A stretch of 7,402 nt of DNA from Acinetobacter sp. (GTDB lineage Bacteria; Pseudomonadota; Gammaproteobacteria; Pseudomonadales; Moraxellaceae), in NCBI GenBank assembly GCA_030523805.1, contig JAUNHS010000012.1, positions 4,968 through 12,369 on the forward strand, read 5' to 3'. Positions 1-6,647 of this stretch are shown here, in pieces. The notes below the pieces were generated by a model, which was not told the origin of the DNA, ran no database searches, and saw only the letters and a list, made by a program, of their open reading frames with translations. The translations under genes and the position numbers were made by a program. The first letter of the stretch is position 1; each line of letters opens with the position of its first letter.

Positions 1-1599
1 AGAAGCACTTAAACTTTGGTTTTCATCAATCGGATAGCTAAAGCTAATATTACCACCCATACTGTCGGTAACATAGTTACTTACGCTATAGTTATGATTT
101 TCTTTAGTTTTTCGGTAATACAAACCATAACCACGGCTTACACCATCAATGGTAAAGTATGGATTGGTCGCACTAATATTGTATGAATCTAAGGTTTCAG
201 AACGACTTAAATCAATAGATACACGATTACCTGTACCCATAAAGTTGGTTTGACTTAAACCTGCTTGGAAAGTCATACCACCACTTTGTGAATAACCCAC
301 AGCAAACGATGTACTGCCTGAATGTTGCTCTTCTACTGTAACATCAATATCAATTTCATCAGGTACGTTTGGCACACGCATGACTTTCATATCTACAGAT
401 TTGAAGAAACCAGTACGCTCTAAACGTAATTTAGATAATTGAATTTTTTCATTACTTGCTAAAGCCCCTTCCATTTGACGCATTTCACGGCGAAGTACGC
501 TGTCTTCCGTTTTGGTATTACCACTAAAGTTAATACGACGCACTTTCACCTGCTGACCAGGGTTAATGTAGTAATTCAAATCTACAATTTTTGTTTCTTC
601 ATTAATTTTTGGTACGATATTAATTTCTGTGAAATAATAACCTGCATTACCAAACTTATTGAGCAATAAGCTACGCACGTCATTCACACGGCTTTGAGAA
701 TAAGTTTCGCCTACTTTATAAACACGCAATTTATCCAATTCTTCATTGCTAAATAACGCATCGCCCAAAAATTTGCTTTCGCCAAAATTAAACTTTTCGC
801 CTTCTTTGACTGCAACTTCAATATACACTTTGCGTTGGTCTTCGCTAATATTCAATTGAGCATTTTCTACAGCAAAATTGATATAACCATTATTTAAATA
901 TAAATTACGCAATTCTTCCAAACTTGCCGCAAGTTTTTCTTGTGCATAACGGTCTTTACGATTGATAAAGGTACTCCAACCTTTTTCTTTGACCTTAAAC
1001 ACACGTTTAATTTCATCATCAGTAAATACGGTATTACCAATCACGTTGATTTCTACCACACGAGCAGGTAAACCTTCATCAATATTGACATCTACTTCTA
1101 CACGGTTATTGGCAACAGGTTGCACATTCACCGTTACATCGGCATTGTAACGACCTTGTTGGGCGTATTGTTGTTCTAATTCTGACTCAACGGTTTGAAC
1201 TGTAGATTTTTTAAAGACTTGACCTTCTTCCAAGCCCATTTTTTTCAAGCCTTCTTGCAAGGCATCTTTTGGCAATAATTTATTGCCTGCAAACGTCATT
1301 TTTGAAATGACAGGGCGTTCTACCACATGAAACATCAATACATTTTGCTGCTTACTACTACTTACTTCGTCAAATAACCCAGACGCATATAAGCTATGAA
1401 TTGCCTGTGCAATGCTTGCATCGCTCACACGGTCGCCTGCACTCAACGGCATATAGCTTTGAATTTGCTCAGGCGTTAAACGCACCAATCCAGAAATTTG
1501 AATATCCTGTGCGATAAAATCATCTGCAGCGTGTGCAGATTGTACGGCAGCCATTGCACTCACTAGTGCTAAAGGCATAAATAAATGTGTCATTCGCAT
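1..1599 (-). CDS. bamA: BamA, outer membrane protein assembly factor (partial, 3' end beyond the left edge)
   Basis: Core of the BAM complex, which folds and inserts beta-barrel proteins into the outer membrane. The 533 codons seen run open to the window edge. Residues 1-24 form a signal peptide with a hydrophobic core and a likely cleavage after AHA (AHA|ADDF). Five POTRA domains follow, at about 26-93, 94-175, 176-265, 266-345 and 350-424. Their recurring motif is visible as MTFAGN (101-106), INVIGN (184-189) and INFSGN (356-361). The barrel starts near residue 429 (SFAVGYSQSGG), and only its first 100 or so residues are present, so the conserved RGF motif of loop 6 is off the window. Two in-frame ATGs lie 6 nt apart (1599 and 1593). 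The first is chosen because GGGAA sits about 7 nt upstream of it. The gene follows rseP by 25 nt, an arrangement common in proteobacteria. Assignment is secure; only the exact start is open. Confidence 0.97.
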   Translation of the reverse strand, partial: MRMTHLFMPLALVSAMAAVQSAHAADDFIAQDIQISGLVRLTPEQIQSYMPLSAGDRVSDASIAQAIHSLYASGLFDEVSSSKQQNVLMFHVVERPVISKMTFAGNKLLPKDALQEGLKKMGLEEGQVFKKSTVQTVESELEQQYAQQGRYNADVTVNVQPVANNRVEVDVNIDEGLPARVVEINVIGNTVFTDDEIKRVFKVKEKGWSTFINRKDRYAQEKLAASLEELRNLYLNNGYINFAVENAQLNISEDQRKVYIEVAVKEGEKFNFGESKFLGDALFSNEELDKLRVYKVGETYSQSRVNDVRSLLLNKFGNAGYYFTEINIVPKINEETKIVDLNYYINPGQQVKVRRINFSGNTKTEDSVLRREMRQMEGALASNEKIQLSKLRLERTGFFKSVDMKVMRVPNVPDEIDIDVTVEEQHSGSTSFAVGYSQSGGMTFQAGLSQTNFMGTGNRVSIDLSRSETLDSYNISATNPYFTIDGVSRGYGLYYRKTKENHNYSVSNYVTDSMGGNISFSYPIDENQSLSAS

Positions 1600-1619
1600 T
1601 CGTTATTTCCCGTTATTGT

Positions 1620-1635
1620 TGCGTTTATAAACGCA
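1620..1635. repeat. 16-bp perfect palindrome spanning the rseP stop codon
   Basis: TGCGTTTATAAACGCA reads the same on both strands. It covers the last rseP codons and the first bases of the rseP-bamA gap. As RNA it could form a 6-bp stem (UGCGUU/AACGCA) with a UAUA loop, placing the UAA stop at the loop-stem junction. No U-run follows on either strand, so it is not a standard terminator. Function unknown; chance is possible. Confidence 0.6.
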
Positions 1636-2995
1636 TAAAGTCATTAAATAAAGCTAGAAGCATCATACTACCAAGCACTAGCATACCAAGTTTAAAACCT
1701 AAAATCTGTATCTGTTCAGAAACAGCTTTACCACGAATCATTTCTACAATGTAATACAGCAAATGACCACCATCTAGCATTGGAATAGGCAATAAATTTA
1801 AAATTCCCAAGCTAATGCTCATCATCGCCATAAAACCTAAAAAGCTCTGCCAGCCCATTTCAGCCGTTTGCCCTGCAACTTTTGCCACAGAAATCGGGCC
1901 TGAAATATTGTCCAGACCAATCAAGCCTTGAACCATTTTTACAATAGAGCCAACAATCATGCCAGACATTTGCCATGTACGTTCCACTGCCATTGTAAAG
2001 GCTTCTGCAGGTGAATATTGTAACGTTTGTTTATAATCGTTAGGAATTTCAATATGTTCTCTTTTATTTTCTATACCTAAACTACCATAACGTACACCAT
2101 CACTATATTTTGCTTGTGGCATCACATTCAATGAAACCACATTGCCCTGACGCAACACATCAATTTTTAACAATTTTTCTGGCGAATGGCGTACGGTATT
2201 CACCACATCGTACCAATCATTCACTTTTTGACCATTGATCTCAACAATCTGATCGCCCACTTTCATTCCTTGATGAAAAGCAGCACTATTTTCATGTACT
2301 TTTGCCACGACTGCGGCAATTTGTGGCGTATAAGGCAAAAATCCCAAACTTTCCAACGGTGATGCTTGGTTATTTTGCTGTAAAAATTGTTGGATAGGCA
2401 ATTGATATTGATAGCTTTTTTGATCACGCTCTACCGTGAGTTGAATGTGTCCTGTTTCACCGACACGATCCACCAATGCCAAATGAATATTTTGCCACGT
2501 TTTCACATTTTGCCCATCTACAGCGACAATTTTATCGCCTACGTGTAATTGGCTAACGGCTGGCGTGTTTGGTAAAATTTTACCAATACGAGTATTTAAT
2601 TGCTCATTGGCAGGTAAAAATAACACCCAAAATAACAACACAGCAAAGATTAAATTAATCGCAGGGCCAGCAAACACAATTAAAAAACGTTTCCATACCG
2701 ATTGACGATTAAAGGCGTGTTTCAACTGTTGTTCATCAAACTGTTTTAGTTCATCGCCTTCTAAATTGCGTTCGTCCAACATTTTGACGTAACCACCGAG
2801 CGGTAAAGCGGCAAATTGATAGACGATGCCCGTTTTTTTTGATGTCCATTTCAGCACTTGCGGGCCAAAACCAATGGAATATACCAATACTTTTACGCCA
2901 AATAAGCGAGCCACCGCATAATGCCCAAATTCATGAATAGCAATTAACGGTGCAAGCAAGGCAAATGCAGCTAAAATGATAAATAAAACGCTCAT
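1625..2995 (-). CDS. rseP: RseP, site-2 intramembrane zinc metalloprotease
   Basis: Inner-membrane protease of the M50 family. In E. coli it makes the second cut in the anti-sigma factor RseA, releasing sigma-E under envelope stress, and it also clears remnant signal peptides. The 456 residues match the family length (about 450). The zinc-binding HEFGH is at 21-25 within the first membrane segment, and the third ligand lies in NLLPIPMLDGG (400-410, Asp408). PLGGYVKM (65-72) is also conserved. Further membrane segments lie at about 104-126, 383-402 and 430-449. Between them are two PDZ domains (about 128-205 and 222-293) that gate substrate entry. The ATG at 2995 is preceded by GGGGGAT, a strong though closely spaced ribosome binding site. 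The gene starts 10 nt after dxr. Whether this organism has an RseA/sigma-E pathway cannot be seen here. Confidence 0.97.
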   Translation of the reverse strand: MSVLFIILAAFALLAPLIAIHEFGHYAVARLFGVKVLVYSIGFGPQVLKWTSKKTGIVYQFAALPLGGYVKMLDERNLEGDELKQFDEQQLKHAFNRQSVWKRFLIVFAGPAINLIFAVLLFWVLFLPANEQLNTRIGKILPNTPAVSQLHVGDKIVAVDGQNVKTWQNIHLALVDRVGETGHIQLTVERDQKSYQYQLPIQQFLQQNNQASPLESLGFLPYTPQIAAVVAKVHENSAAFHQGMKVGDQIVEINGQKVNDWYDVVNTVRHSPEKLLKIDVLRQGNVVSLNVMPQAKYSDGVRYGSLGIENKREHIEIPNDYKQTLQYSPAEAFTMAVERTWQMSGMIVGSIVKMVQGLIGLDNISGPISVAKVAGQTAEMGWQSFLGFMAMMSISLGILNLLPIPMLDGGHLLYYIVEMIRGKAVSEQIQILGFKLGMLVLGSMMLLALFNDFMRL

Positions 2996-3005
2996 TTTAT
3001 CCCCC

Positions 3006-4211
3006 TTATGCCTGTAAAAGTCGCTGTGTCAGCTGTCTGGCTTGCGTATCCGCAGCAAGAATACTGTCTAAATCATCTGCATTTTGGCGTTCACTACGTT
3101 GTAAAACATCGTCCACCACATCAGCAATGCGAGTAAACGCAATTTGCCCCTGTAAAAACGCAGCAACAGCAATTTCATTGGCGGCATTAAATACGGTTGG
3201 CAACGTTCCCCCTGCACGAATGGCTGCACGAGCCAAATTTAACGCAGGAAAACGCTCAACATCAGGAGCGATAAAATTTAGTTGTGATAATTGCACCAAA
3301 TCTAATGCGGCAACATGCGTACCAATCCGCTGTGGATAGGCTAAAGCATGAGCAATTGGTGTACACATATCAGGATTGCCGAGTTGTGCCAAGGTTGAAC
3401 CATCAACATATTGCACTAAAGAATGGATAATACTTTCAGGGTGAATGACCACATCAATATAACGTTCATCTAAAGCAAATAAATGACAGGCCTCAATCAA
3501 TTCCAAACCTTTATTCATCAACGTCGCAGAGTCCACCGAAATTTTTTGTCCCATTGACCAATTTGGGTGCTTACAGGCTTGTGCAGGCGTTACGTTTGTT
3601 AATTGTTCTGCTGTAAAATGTAAAAATGGCCCACCTGATGCCGTCAAAATTAACTTCGCCACGCCTTGCTTCGGTGTGCTTCGTTCATCAGCTAATTGTG
3701 CCGTGTAATGCTGTGGCAAACTTTGGAAAATGGCATTATGCTCCGAGTCCACAGGTAATAAAGTCGCACCGTATTGTTTAACCGCTTGCATCATGATATC
3801 GCCCGACATGACAAGAGCTTCTTTATTTGCCAGTAATACTCTTTTCCCTGCTTTGACTGCAGCGAAAGTCGGTAACAAGCCTGCCGCACCCACAATGGCA
3901 GCCATGACAATATCTACTTCATTGGCCGCTGCAACCTGCATTAAACCTGCTTCATCGGTTAATATTTCTAAATGTTGTAATTGTTGAGCCGCATGGCTTT
4001 GTGCAATTTTTTGTTTAAAGCTCGCATATTGTGCCGATGGAATGACCACCACTTGTGGGCGATGTGCAATACAAATTTCAAGCAATAGATCCATACGGCT
4101 ATGTGCCGTTACTGCATAAACGTGATATTGCTCAGGGTGCTGTTGTAAAACTTTTAATGTGCTTTGACCAATAGAGCCTGTTGCCCCTAAAATACAAACG
4201 GATTGACGCAT
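3006..4211 (-). CDS. dxr: 1-deoxy-D-xylulose 5-phosphate reductoisomerase (DXR/IspC)
   Basis: Second enzyme of the MEP (non-mevalonate) isoprenoid pathway. It rearranges and reduces DXP to 2-C-methyl-D-erythritol 4-phosphate using NADPH and a divalent metal, in the cytoplasm. The 401 residues fit the family (about 398 in E. coli). The NADPH-binding loop GATGSIG is at 9-15 and LLANKEALV at 126-134. The metal ligands are Asp155 and Glu157 in VDSEHN and Glu237 in MNKGLE. The flexible active-site loop with HPNWSMG is at 215-221. The ATG at 4211 directly follows the cdsA stop (TAAATG, no spacer) and lacks a good ribosome binding site; the nearest purine-rich stretch is about 12 nt upstream inside cdsA. 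Translation is therefore probably coupled to cdsA. Its product feeds UppS, encoded two genes upstream, by way of the later MEP enzymes. Confidence 0.98.
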   Translation of the reverse strand: MRQSVCILGATGSIGQSTLKVLQQHPEQYHVYAVTAHSRMDLLLEICIAHRPQVVVIPSAQYASFKQKIAQSHAAQQLQHLEILTDEAGLMQVAAANEVDIVMAAIVGAAGLLPTFAAVKAGKRVLLANKEALVMSGDIMMQAVKQYGATLLPVDSEHNAIFQSLPQHYTAQLADERSTPKQGVAKLILTASGGPFLHFTAEQLTNVTPAQACKHPNWSMGQKISVDSATLMNKGLELIEACHLFALDERYIDVVIHPESIIHSLVQYVDGSTLAQLGNPDMCTPIAHALAYPQRIGTHVAALDLVQLSQLNFIAPDVERFPALNLARAAIRAGGTLPTVFNAANEIAVAAFLQGQIAFTRIADVVDDVLQRSERQNADDLDSILAADTQARQLTQRLLQA

Positions 4212-5075
4212 TTATAATTTCACACCCAACATCAGCATAATCACAATACCCATCACAAATACAGGTGCTGCAGCAAGTAAAGAATCTACACGATCCAACA
4301 CACCACCATGCCCTGGTAAAATACGCCCAGAGTCTTTAATCCCTGCACGACGCTTTACCATAGATTCAAACAAATCGCCCTGTACCGATGCCAATACACT
4401 TAAAATAGACACCACTAAAAAGCACAACCATTGCCATGCGTTAAAGTGCAACTCACTCACTGCAACAGCAATAGACATAATAATGACCGTAGTCGCAATA
4501 CCACCGTACAAGCCTTCTACGCTTTTATTTGGACTAACGTGTGGCGAGAGTTTACGTTTGCCTAATTTACGCCCTACGAAATACGCACCACTATCTGCAC
4601 CCCACACCAGCAAGAATAAATACATCAACCACCAAGGCGACATCAGGTACAAGAAATTCATGGCAAAAACTGCACCAGCAATCAGTAGCAAGCCAATAAA
4701 ATACAAACTTGAGTTGTACCACACTTGATCGCCTTTTGGATATGCTTTCACCCATGCCACCGTACAGCACCAAAAAAATGATACACCAGCGACGATAAGC
4801 AACAATACCCATTTGCTATCTAAAATCGCCACGGTAAACATCATGGCGGCAGATAAAATTAAAGTTAATACGCCATAAGTGGCTGCTTTCATACGCAAGC
4901 GACGCTCACTTTGCATACGATGTGGCGAGCGTGGCATCAATTTATACCATTCATAGCCTGCCACAGCCGCAACCATACTCATCAATAAATACATAGGAAT
5001 CGCATTAGTACTGGCAAACATACAGCACAATACGACGACGACAAGGACAATGCCTGTTAAAATCCGTTCTCTCAT
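4212..5075 (-). CDS. cdsA: Phosphatidate cytidylyltransferase (CDP-diglyceride synthase)
   Basis: Integral inner-membrane enzyme converting phosphatidic acid and CTP to CDP-diacylglycerol, the precursor of phosphatidylethanolamine, phosphatidylglycerol and cardiolipin. It has 287 residues with roughly eight or nine hydrophobic segments. The family signature lies at residues 238-264: S-x2-KRR-x3-KDSGR-x-LPGHGG-x2-DR-x-D. GADSGAYFVGRKLGK (159-173) and SPNKSVEG (181-188), both typical of the family, precede it. An in-frame TTG at 5081 would add two residues, but it directly abuts the ribosome binding site AGGGAG (5082-5087). The ATG at 5075 has 6 nt of spacing and is the better start. The gene lies 15 nt after uppS and abuts dxr. 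Confidence 0.97.
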   Translation of the reverse strand: MRERILTGIVLVVVVLCCMFASTNAIPMYLLMSMVAAVAGYEWYKLMPRSPHRMQSERRLRMKAATYGVLTLILSAAMMFTVAILDSKWVLLLIVAGVSFFWCCTVAWVKAYPKGDQVWYNSSLYFIGLLLIAGAVFAMNFLYLMSPWWLMYLFLLVWGADSGAYFVGRKLGKRKLSPHVSPNKSVEGLYGGIATTVIIMSIAVAVSELHFNAWQWLCFLVVSILSVLASVQGDLFESMVKRRAGIKDSGRILPGHGGVLDRVDSLLAAAPVFVMGIVIMLMLGVKL

Positions 5076-5081
5076 TCGCAA

Positions 5082-5087
5082 CTCCCT
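5082..5087 (-). promoter_or_regulatory. Ribosome binding site of cdsA (decides the start)
   Basis: AGGGAG on the minus strand ends 6 nt before the ATG at 5075. It touches the TTG at 5081, leaving no spacing for that codon, so it supports the shorter cdsA frame. Confidence 0.8.
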
Positions 5088-5090
5088 ATA

Positions 5091-5849
5091 TTATTGTTGT
5101 TGCATTTGTTGTAATTCTTGTTGAATTTGTTCCGATGTTTTACCAAAACGACGCTCACGCCCCATAAAGACAGCCAAAATTTCATCAAATTCAGCAGTGC
5201 TAAATTCTGGCCATAAAGTTTCGGTAAAAAATAATTCGGTATAGGCTAACTGCCACAATAAAAAGTTAGAAATACGATAATCACCACCTGTGCGAATAAA
5301 TACATCTACAGGAGGTAAATCATGCAAAGAAATATGCTGTGCCAAACGCTCTGCCGTAATCTCTTGCACTTGGATTTTTTGCTCAACGGCTTGCTGTGCC
5401 AATTGCTGTGCAGCTTGAGCAATGTCCCACATACCACCATAACTCACGGCAATGGTCAGCGTCATTTCATTAAAATGTGCTGTTTGCTGCTCGGCATCTG
5501 CCATTAAGGCTTGTAATTTTGGCGATAAACGACTGCGATCACCAATAAAACGTAACGCAATTTGAAATTTTTTCATGCGTGGTAATTGGTCATGAATTGC
5601 TTCTTCAAGCAATGCCATGAGCAATTCCACTTCATACGCTGGACGATTCCAGTTTTCGCTAGAGAACGCAAAAACGGTCAAAGCACGAATGCCAATTTTA
5701 CGGCAATGCTCTACCAAAGGGTCTAGGCTGTTTTTACCTTCACGATGCCCTTCGCCTTTTTCCATGTTGTTTTTTTTAGCAAAACGGTTATTTCCGTCCA
5801 TAATAATCGCAACATGGTGTGGCAGTTGTCGCACTTTGAGTTCGCTCAT
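5091..5849 (-). CDS. uppS: Undecaprenyl diphosphate synthase (cis-prenyltransferase UppS/IspU)
   Basis: Adds eight isopentenyl units to farnesyl diphosphate in cis to make C55 undecaprenyl diphosphate, the lipid carrier for peptidoglycan and surface polysaccharides. It has 252 residues, the usual family length. Landmarks are the catalytic Asp18 in IIMDGN (15-20), His35 in GHREG, FSSENW (62-67), and RTGGDYRISNFLLWQ (186-200) with its diphosphate-binding arginines. Glu205 matches the metal-binding Glu213 of E. coli. Residues 20-23 read NNRF instead of the common NGRW, a variant I recall from Acinetobacter. The C-terminal tail is glutamine-rich (QIQQELQQMQQQ). A GTG at 5864 would extend the protein by five residues but overlaps the ribosome binding site GGGAG (5858-5862). 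The ATG at 5849, 8 nt after that site, is preferred. The gene starts 18 nt after frr. Confidence 0.97.
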   Translation of the reverse strand: MSELKVRQLPHHVAIIMDGNNRFAKKNNMEKGEGHREGKNSLDPLVEHCRKIGIRALTVFAFSSENWNRPAYEVELLMALLEEAIHDQLPRMKKFQIALRFIGDRSRLSPKLQALMADAEQQTAHFNEMTLTIAVSYGGMWDIAQAAQQLAQQAVEQKIQVQEITAERLAQHISLHDLPPVDVFIRTGGDYRISNFLLWQLAYTELFFTETLWPEFSTAEFDEILAVFMGRERRFGKTSEQIQQELQQMQQQ

Positions 5850-5857
5850 TTTACGCT

Positions 5858-5862
5858 CTCCC
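5858..5862 (-). promoter_or_regulatory. Ribosome binding site of uppS (decides the start)
   Basis: GGGAG on the minus strand lies 8 nt before the ATG at 5849. It overlaps the alternative GTG at 5864, which has no ribosome binding site of its own. This favours the 252-residue protein. Confidence 0.8.
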
Positions 5863-5867
5863 ACGCT

Positions 5868-6422
5868 TTAAACTTTCATCAATTCAGCTTCTTTTTCAGC
5901 CAAACGCTTATCAACTTCAGCGACATATTTATCGGTAATTTTTTGAATGTCCGCTTCTGCACGGCGTTCATCATCTTCAGAAATTTCCTTATCTTTCAAT
6001 AAGGCTTTAATATCGCCCAACACATCACGACGGATATTACGAATGGCAATCTTCGCATTTTCCGCTTCAGCACGAGCGATTTTTTGCATATCTTTACGCG
6101 TTTCTTCCGTCAAAGCGGGTAATGGCACACGAATGCTATCCGCTGTAATTGGGTTTAAACCTAAATCACTTTCACGAATGGCTTTATCAATCGTAGAAAC
6201 CATATTACGCTCAAATGGTTGTACAATTAACGTACGAGAATCTTCCACGCCTACGCTTGCCACTTGGTTTAATGGCACATCTGAACCATAATAAGACACC
6301 ATCACGCCATTTAAAATTGATGGGTGAGCACGCCCTGTACGTACTTTAGCAAAACCTTGCTCTAAAGACTCAAGGCTTTTTTGCATACGTTGTTCGCTGT
6401 CTTTTTTCAAATCATTAATCAT
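5868..6422 (-). CDS. frr: Ribosome recycling factor (RRF)
   Basis: Cytoplasmic factor that, with EF-G, splits the post-termination ribosome so its subunits can be reused. The 184 residues match the family (185 in E. coli). The protein has the two-domain pattern: a long three-helix domain I formed by residues 1-30 and about 105-184, and a small beta domain II between them. Conserved stretches are [11 protein letters not shown] (27-37), QPFERNM (68-74), [14 protein letters not shown] (97-110) and RNIRRD (128-133). The last is part of the tip-proximal helix that contacts the ribosome. The ATG at 6422 is preceded by AAAAGGA with 7 nt spacing. The 225-nt gap upstream, against 0-25 nt elsewhere in the cluster, suggests frr may have its own promoter and leader. 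Confidence 0.98.
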   Translation of the reverse strand: MINDLKKDSEQRMQKSLESLEQGFAKVRTGRAHPSILNGVMVSYYGSDVPLNQVASVGVEDSRTLIVQPFERNMVSTIDKAIRESDLGLNPITADSIRVPLPALTEETRKDMQKIARAEAENAKIAIRNIRRDVLGDIKALLKDKEISEDDERRAEADIQKITDKYVAEVDKRLAEKEAELMKV

Positions 6423-6429
6423 AGTCTGT

Positions 6430-6435
6430 TCCTTT
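6430..6435 (-). promoter_or_regulatory. Ribosome binding site of frr
   Basis: AAAGGA on the minus strand, 7 nt before the frr ATG. It lies just 4 nt from the 3' end of the hairpin at 6440-6471 and is complementary to that hairpin's 5' arm, which is why it is listed. Confidence 0.75.
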
Positions 6436-6439
6436 TACA

Positions 6440-6471
6440 CTTTTTATGCTACCAATGGCCAACATAAAAAG
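6440..6471 (-). promoter_or_regulatory. Hairpin in the frr leader, next to the ribosome binding site
   Basis: On the minus strand CTTTTTATG and CATAAAAAG form a perfect 9-bp stem around a 14-nt loop (6449-6462). Further U-G/U-A pairs could extend the stem into the loop. The stem is AU-rich and has no U-run after it, so it is not a convincing terminator. A role in frr translation is inference. Confidence 0.45.
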
Positions 6472-6532
6472 ACTTTGGGTGATTGTGCAATCTCCTGCAA
6501 TCGTTTGGGAAATTACACTGAAAATTGCCTGC

Positions 6533-6548
6533 ATTTTAGCAGTAAAAT
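6533..6548. repeat. Short inverted repeat ATTTTA / TAAAAT
   Basis: Two 6-bp arms flank GCAG. On the minus strand the TAAAAT at 6538-6533 preceded by TGC resembles an extended -10 element (TGnTAAAAT). It also overlaps an extra copy of the GCAGTAA half-site. AT-rich and short, so the evidence is weak. Confidence 0.3.
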
Positions 6549-6574
6549 AATAAATTTTGCAGTAATTTTGACAA
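6547..6574 (-). promoter_or_regulatory. Candidate sigma-70 promoter for frr
   Basis: On the minus strand TTGTCA (6574-6569; five of six match the -35 consensus) is followed after 16 nt by TATTAT (6552-6547; five of six match the -10 consensus). Transcription would start near 6540, giving frr a leader of nearly 120 nt that contains the hairpin at 6440-6471. The -35 box includes the spacer of the 14-bp inverted repeat. In AT-rich DNA such matches arise by chance, so this is a prediction only. Confidence 0.35.
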
Positions 6575-6586
6575 ATTACTGCAAAA
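6555..6586. repeat. Perfect 14-bp inverted repeat in the pyrH-frr gap
   Basis: The arms TTTTGCAGTAATTT (6555-6568) and AAATTACTGCAAAA (6573-6586) are exact reverse complements around the 4-nt spacer TGAC. It could be an operator, since its symmetric GCAGTAA/TTACTGC halves sit over a candidate -35 box. It could instead be a transcript hairpin about 60 nt after the pyrH stop. On the minus strand TTTATTATTTT follows the stem, so a weak intrinsic terminator is possible, although the stem is mostly A-T. The repeat itself is certain; its role is not. Confidence 0.85.
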
Positions 6587-6601
6587 AACATCAAATCATA
6601 G

Positions 6602-6630
6602 GGTGATGATGACACAAAACATCATGCACC
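6602..6630 (-). other. Hairpin just downstream of pyrH
   Basis: On the minus strand GGTG-ATGATG type arms pair as a 10-bp stem with one bulged base (6626) around an 8-nt loop (6612-6619). It begins 17 nt after the pyrH stop. The next bases are CTATGATTTGATG rather than a U-run, although a T6 run lies about 13 nt further on. It may stabilise the pyrH 3' end or pause RNA polymerase. Not a standard terminator. Confidence 0.4.
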
Positions 6631-6647
6631 GATTACCATCATTTCAC

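Noticed and set aside
475..1150. Plus-strand open frames of about 60 codons opposite bamA
   Set aside because: They are antisense shadows of a continuous BamA reading frame, low in complexity and without ribosome binding sites.
5076..5081. Two-residue extension of CdsA from a TTG start
   Set aside because: The TTG touches AGGGAG, leaving no spacing; the ATG at 5075 is correctly spaced.
5091..5130. CAA/CAG-rich run at the 3' end of uppS as a possible repeat tract
   Set aside because: It is an imperfect glutamine-rich tail within the reading frame, not a tandem repeat able to slip cleanly; glutamine-rich ends of this kind also occur in Moraxellaceae proteins.
5850..5864. Five-residue N-terminal extension of UppS from a GTG start
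   Set aside because: The GTG overlaps the GGGAG ribosome binding site that serves the ATG at 5849, and homologues begin close to the shorter start.
5947..6291. A 114-codon plus-strand open frame opposite frr
   Set aside because: It mirrors the frr codons (serine/arginine-rich composition expected from the antisense of a charged helical protein) and has no supporting start signals.
6415..6615. A 66-codon open frame in the pyrH-frr gap on the minus strand, overlapping the frr start
   Set aside because: It starts at a GTG with no ribosome binding site, runs through the inverted repeats, resembles no family I know, and the overlapped stretch is better explained as leader sequence.
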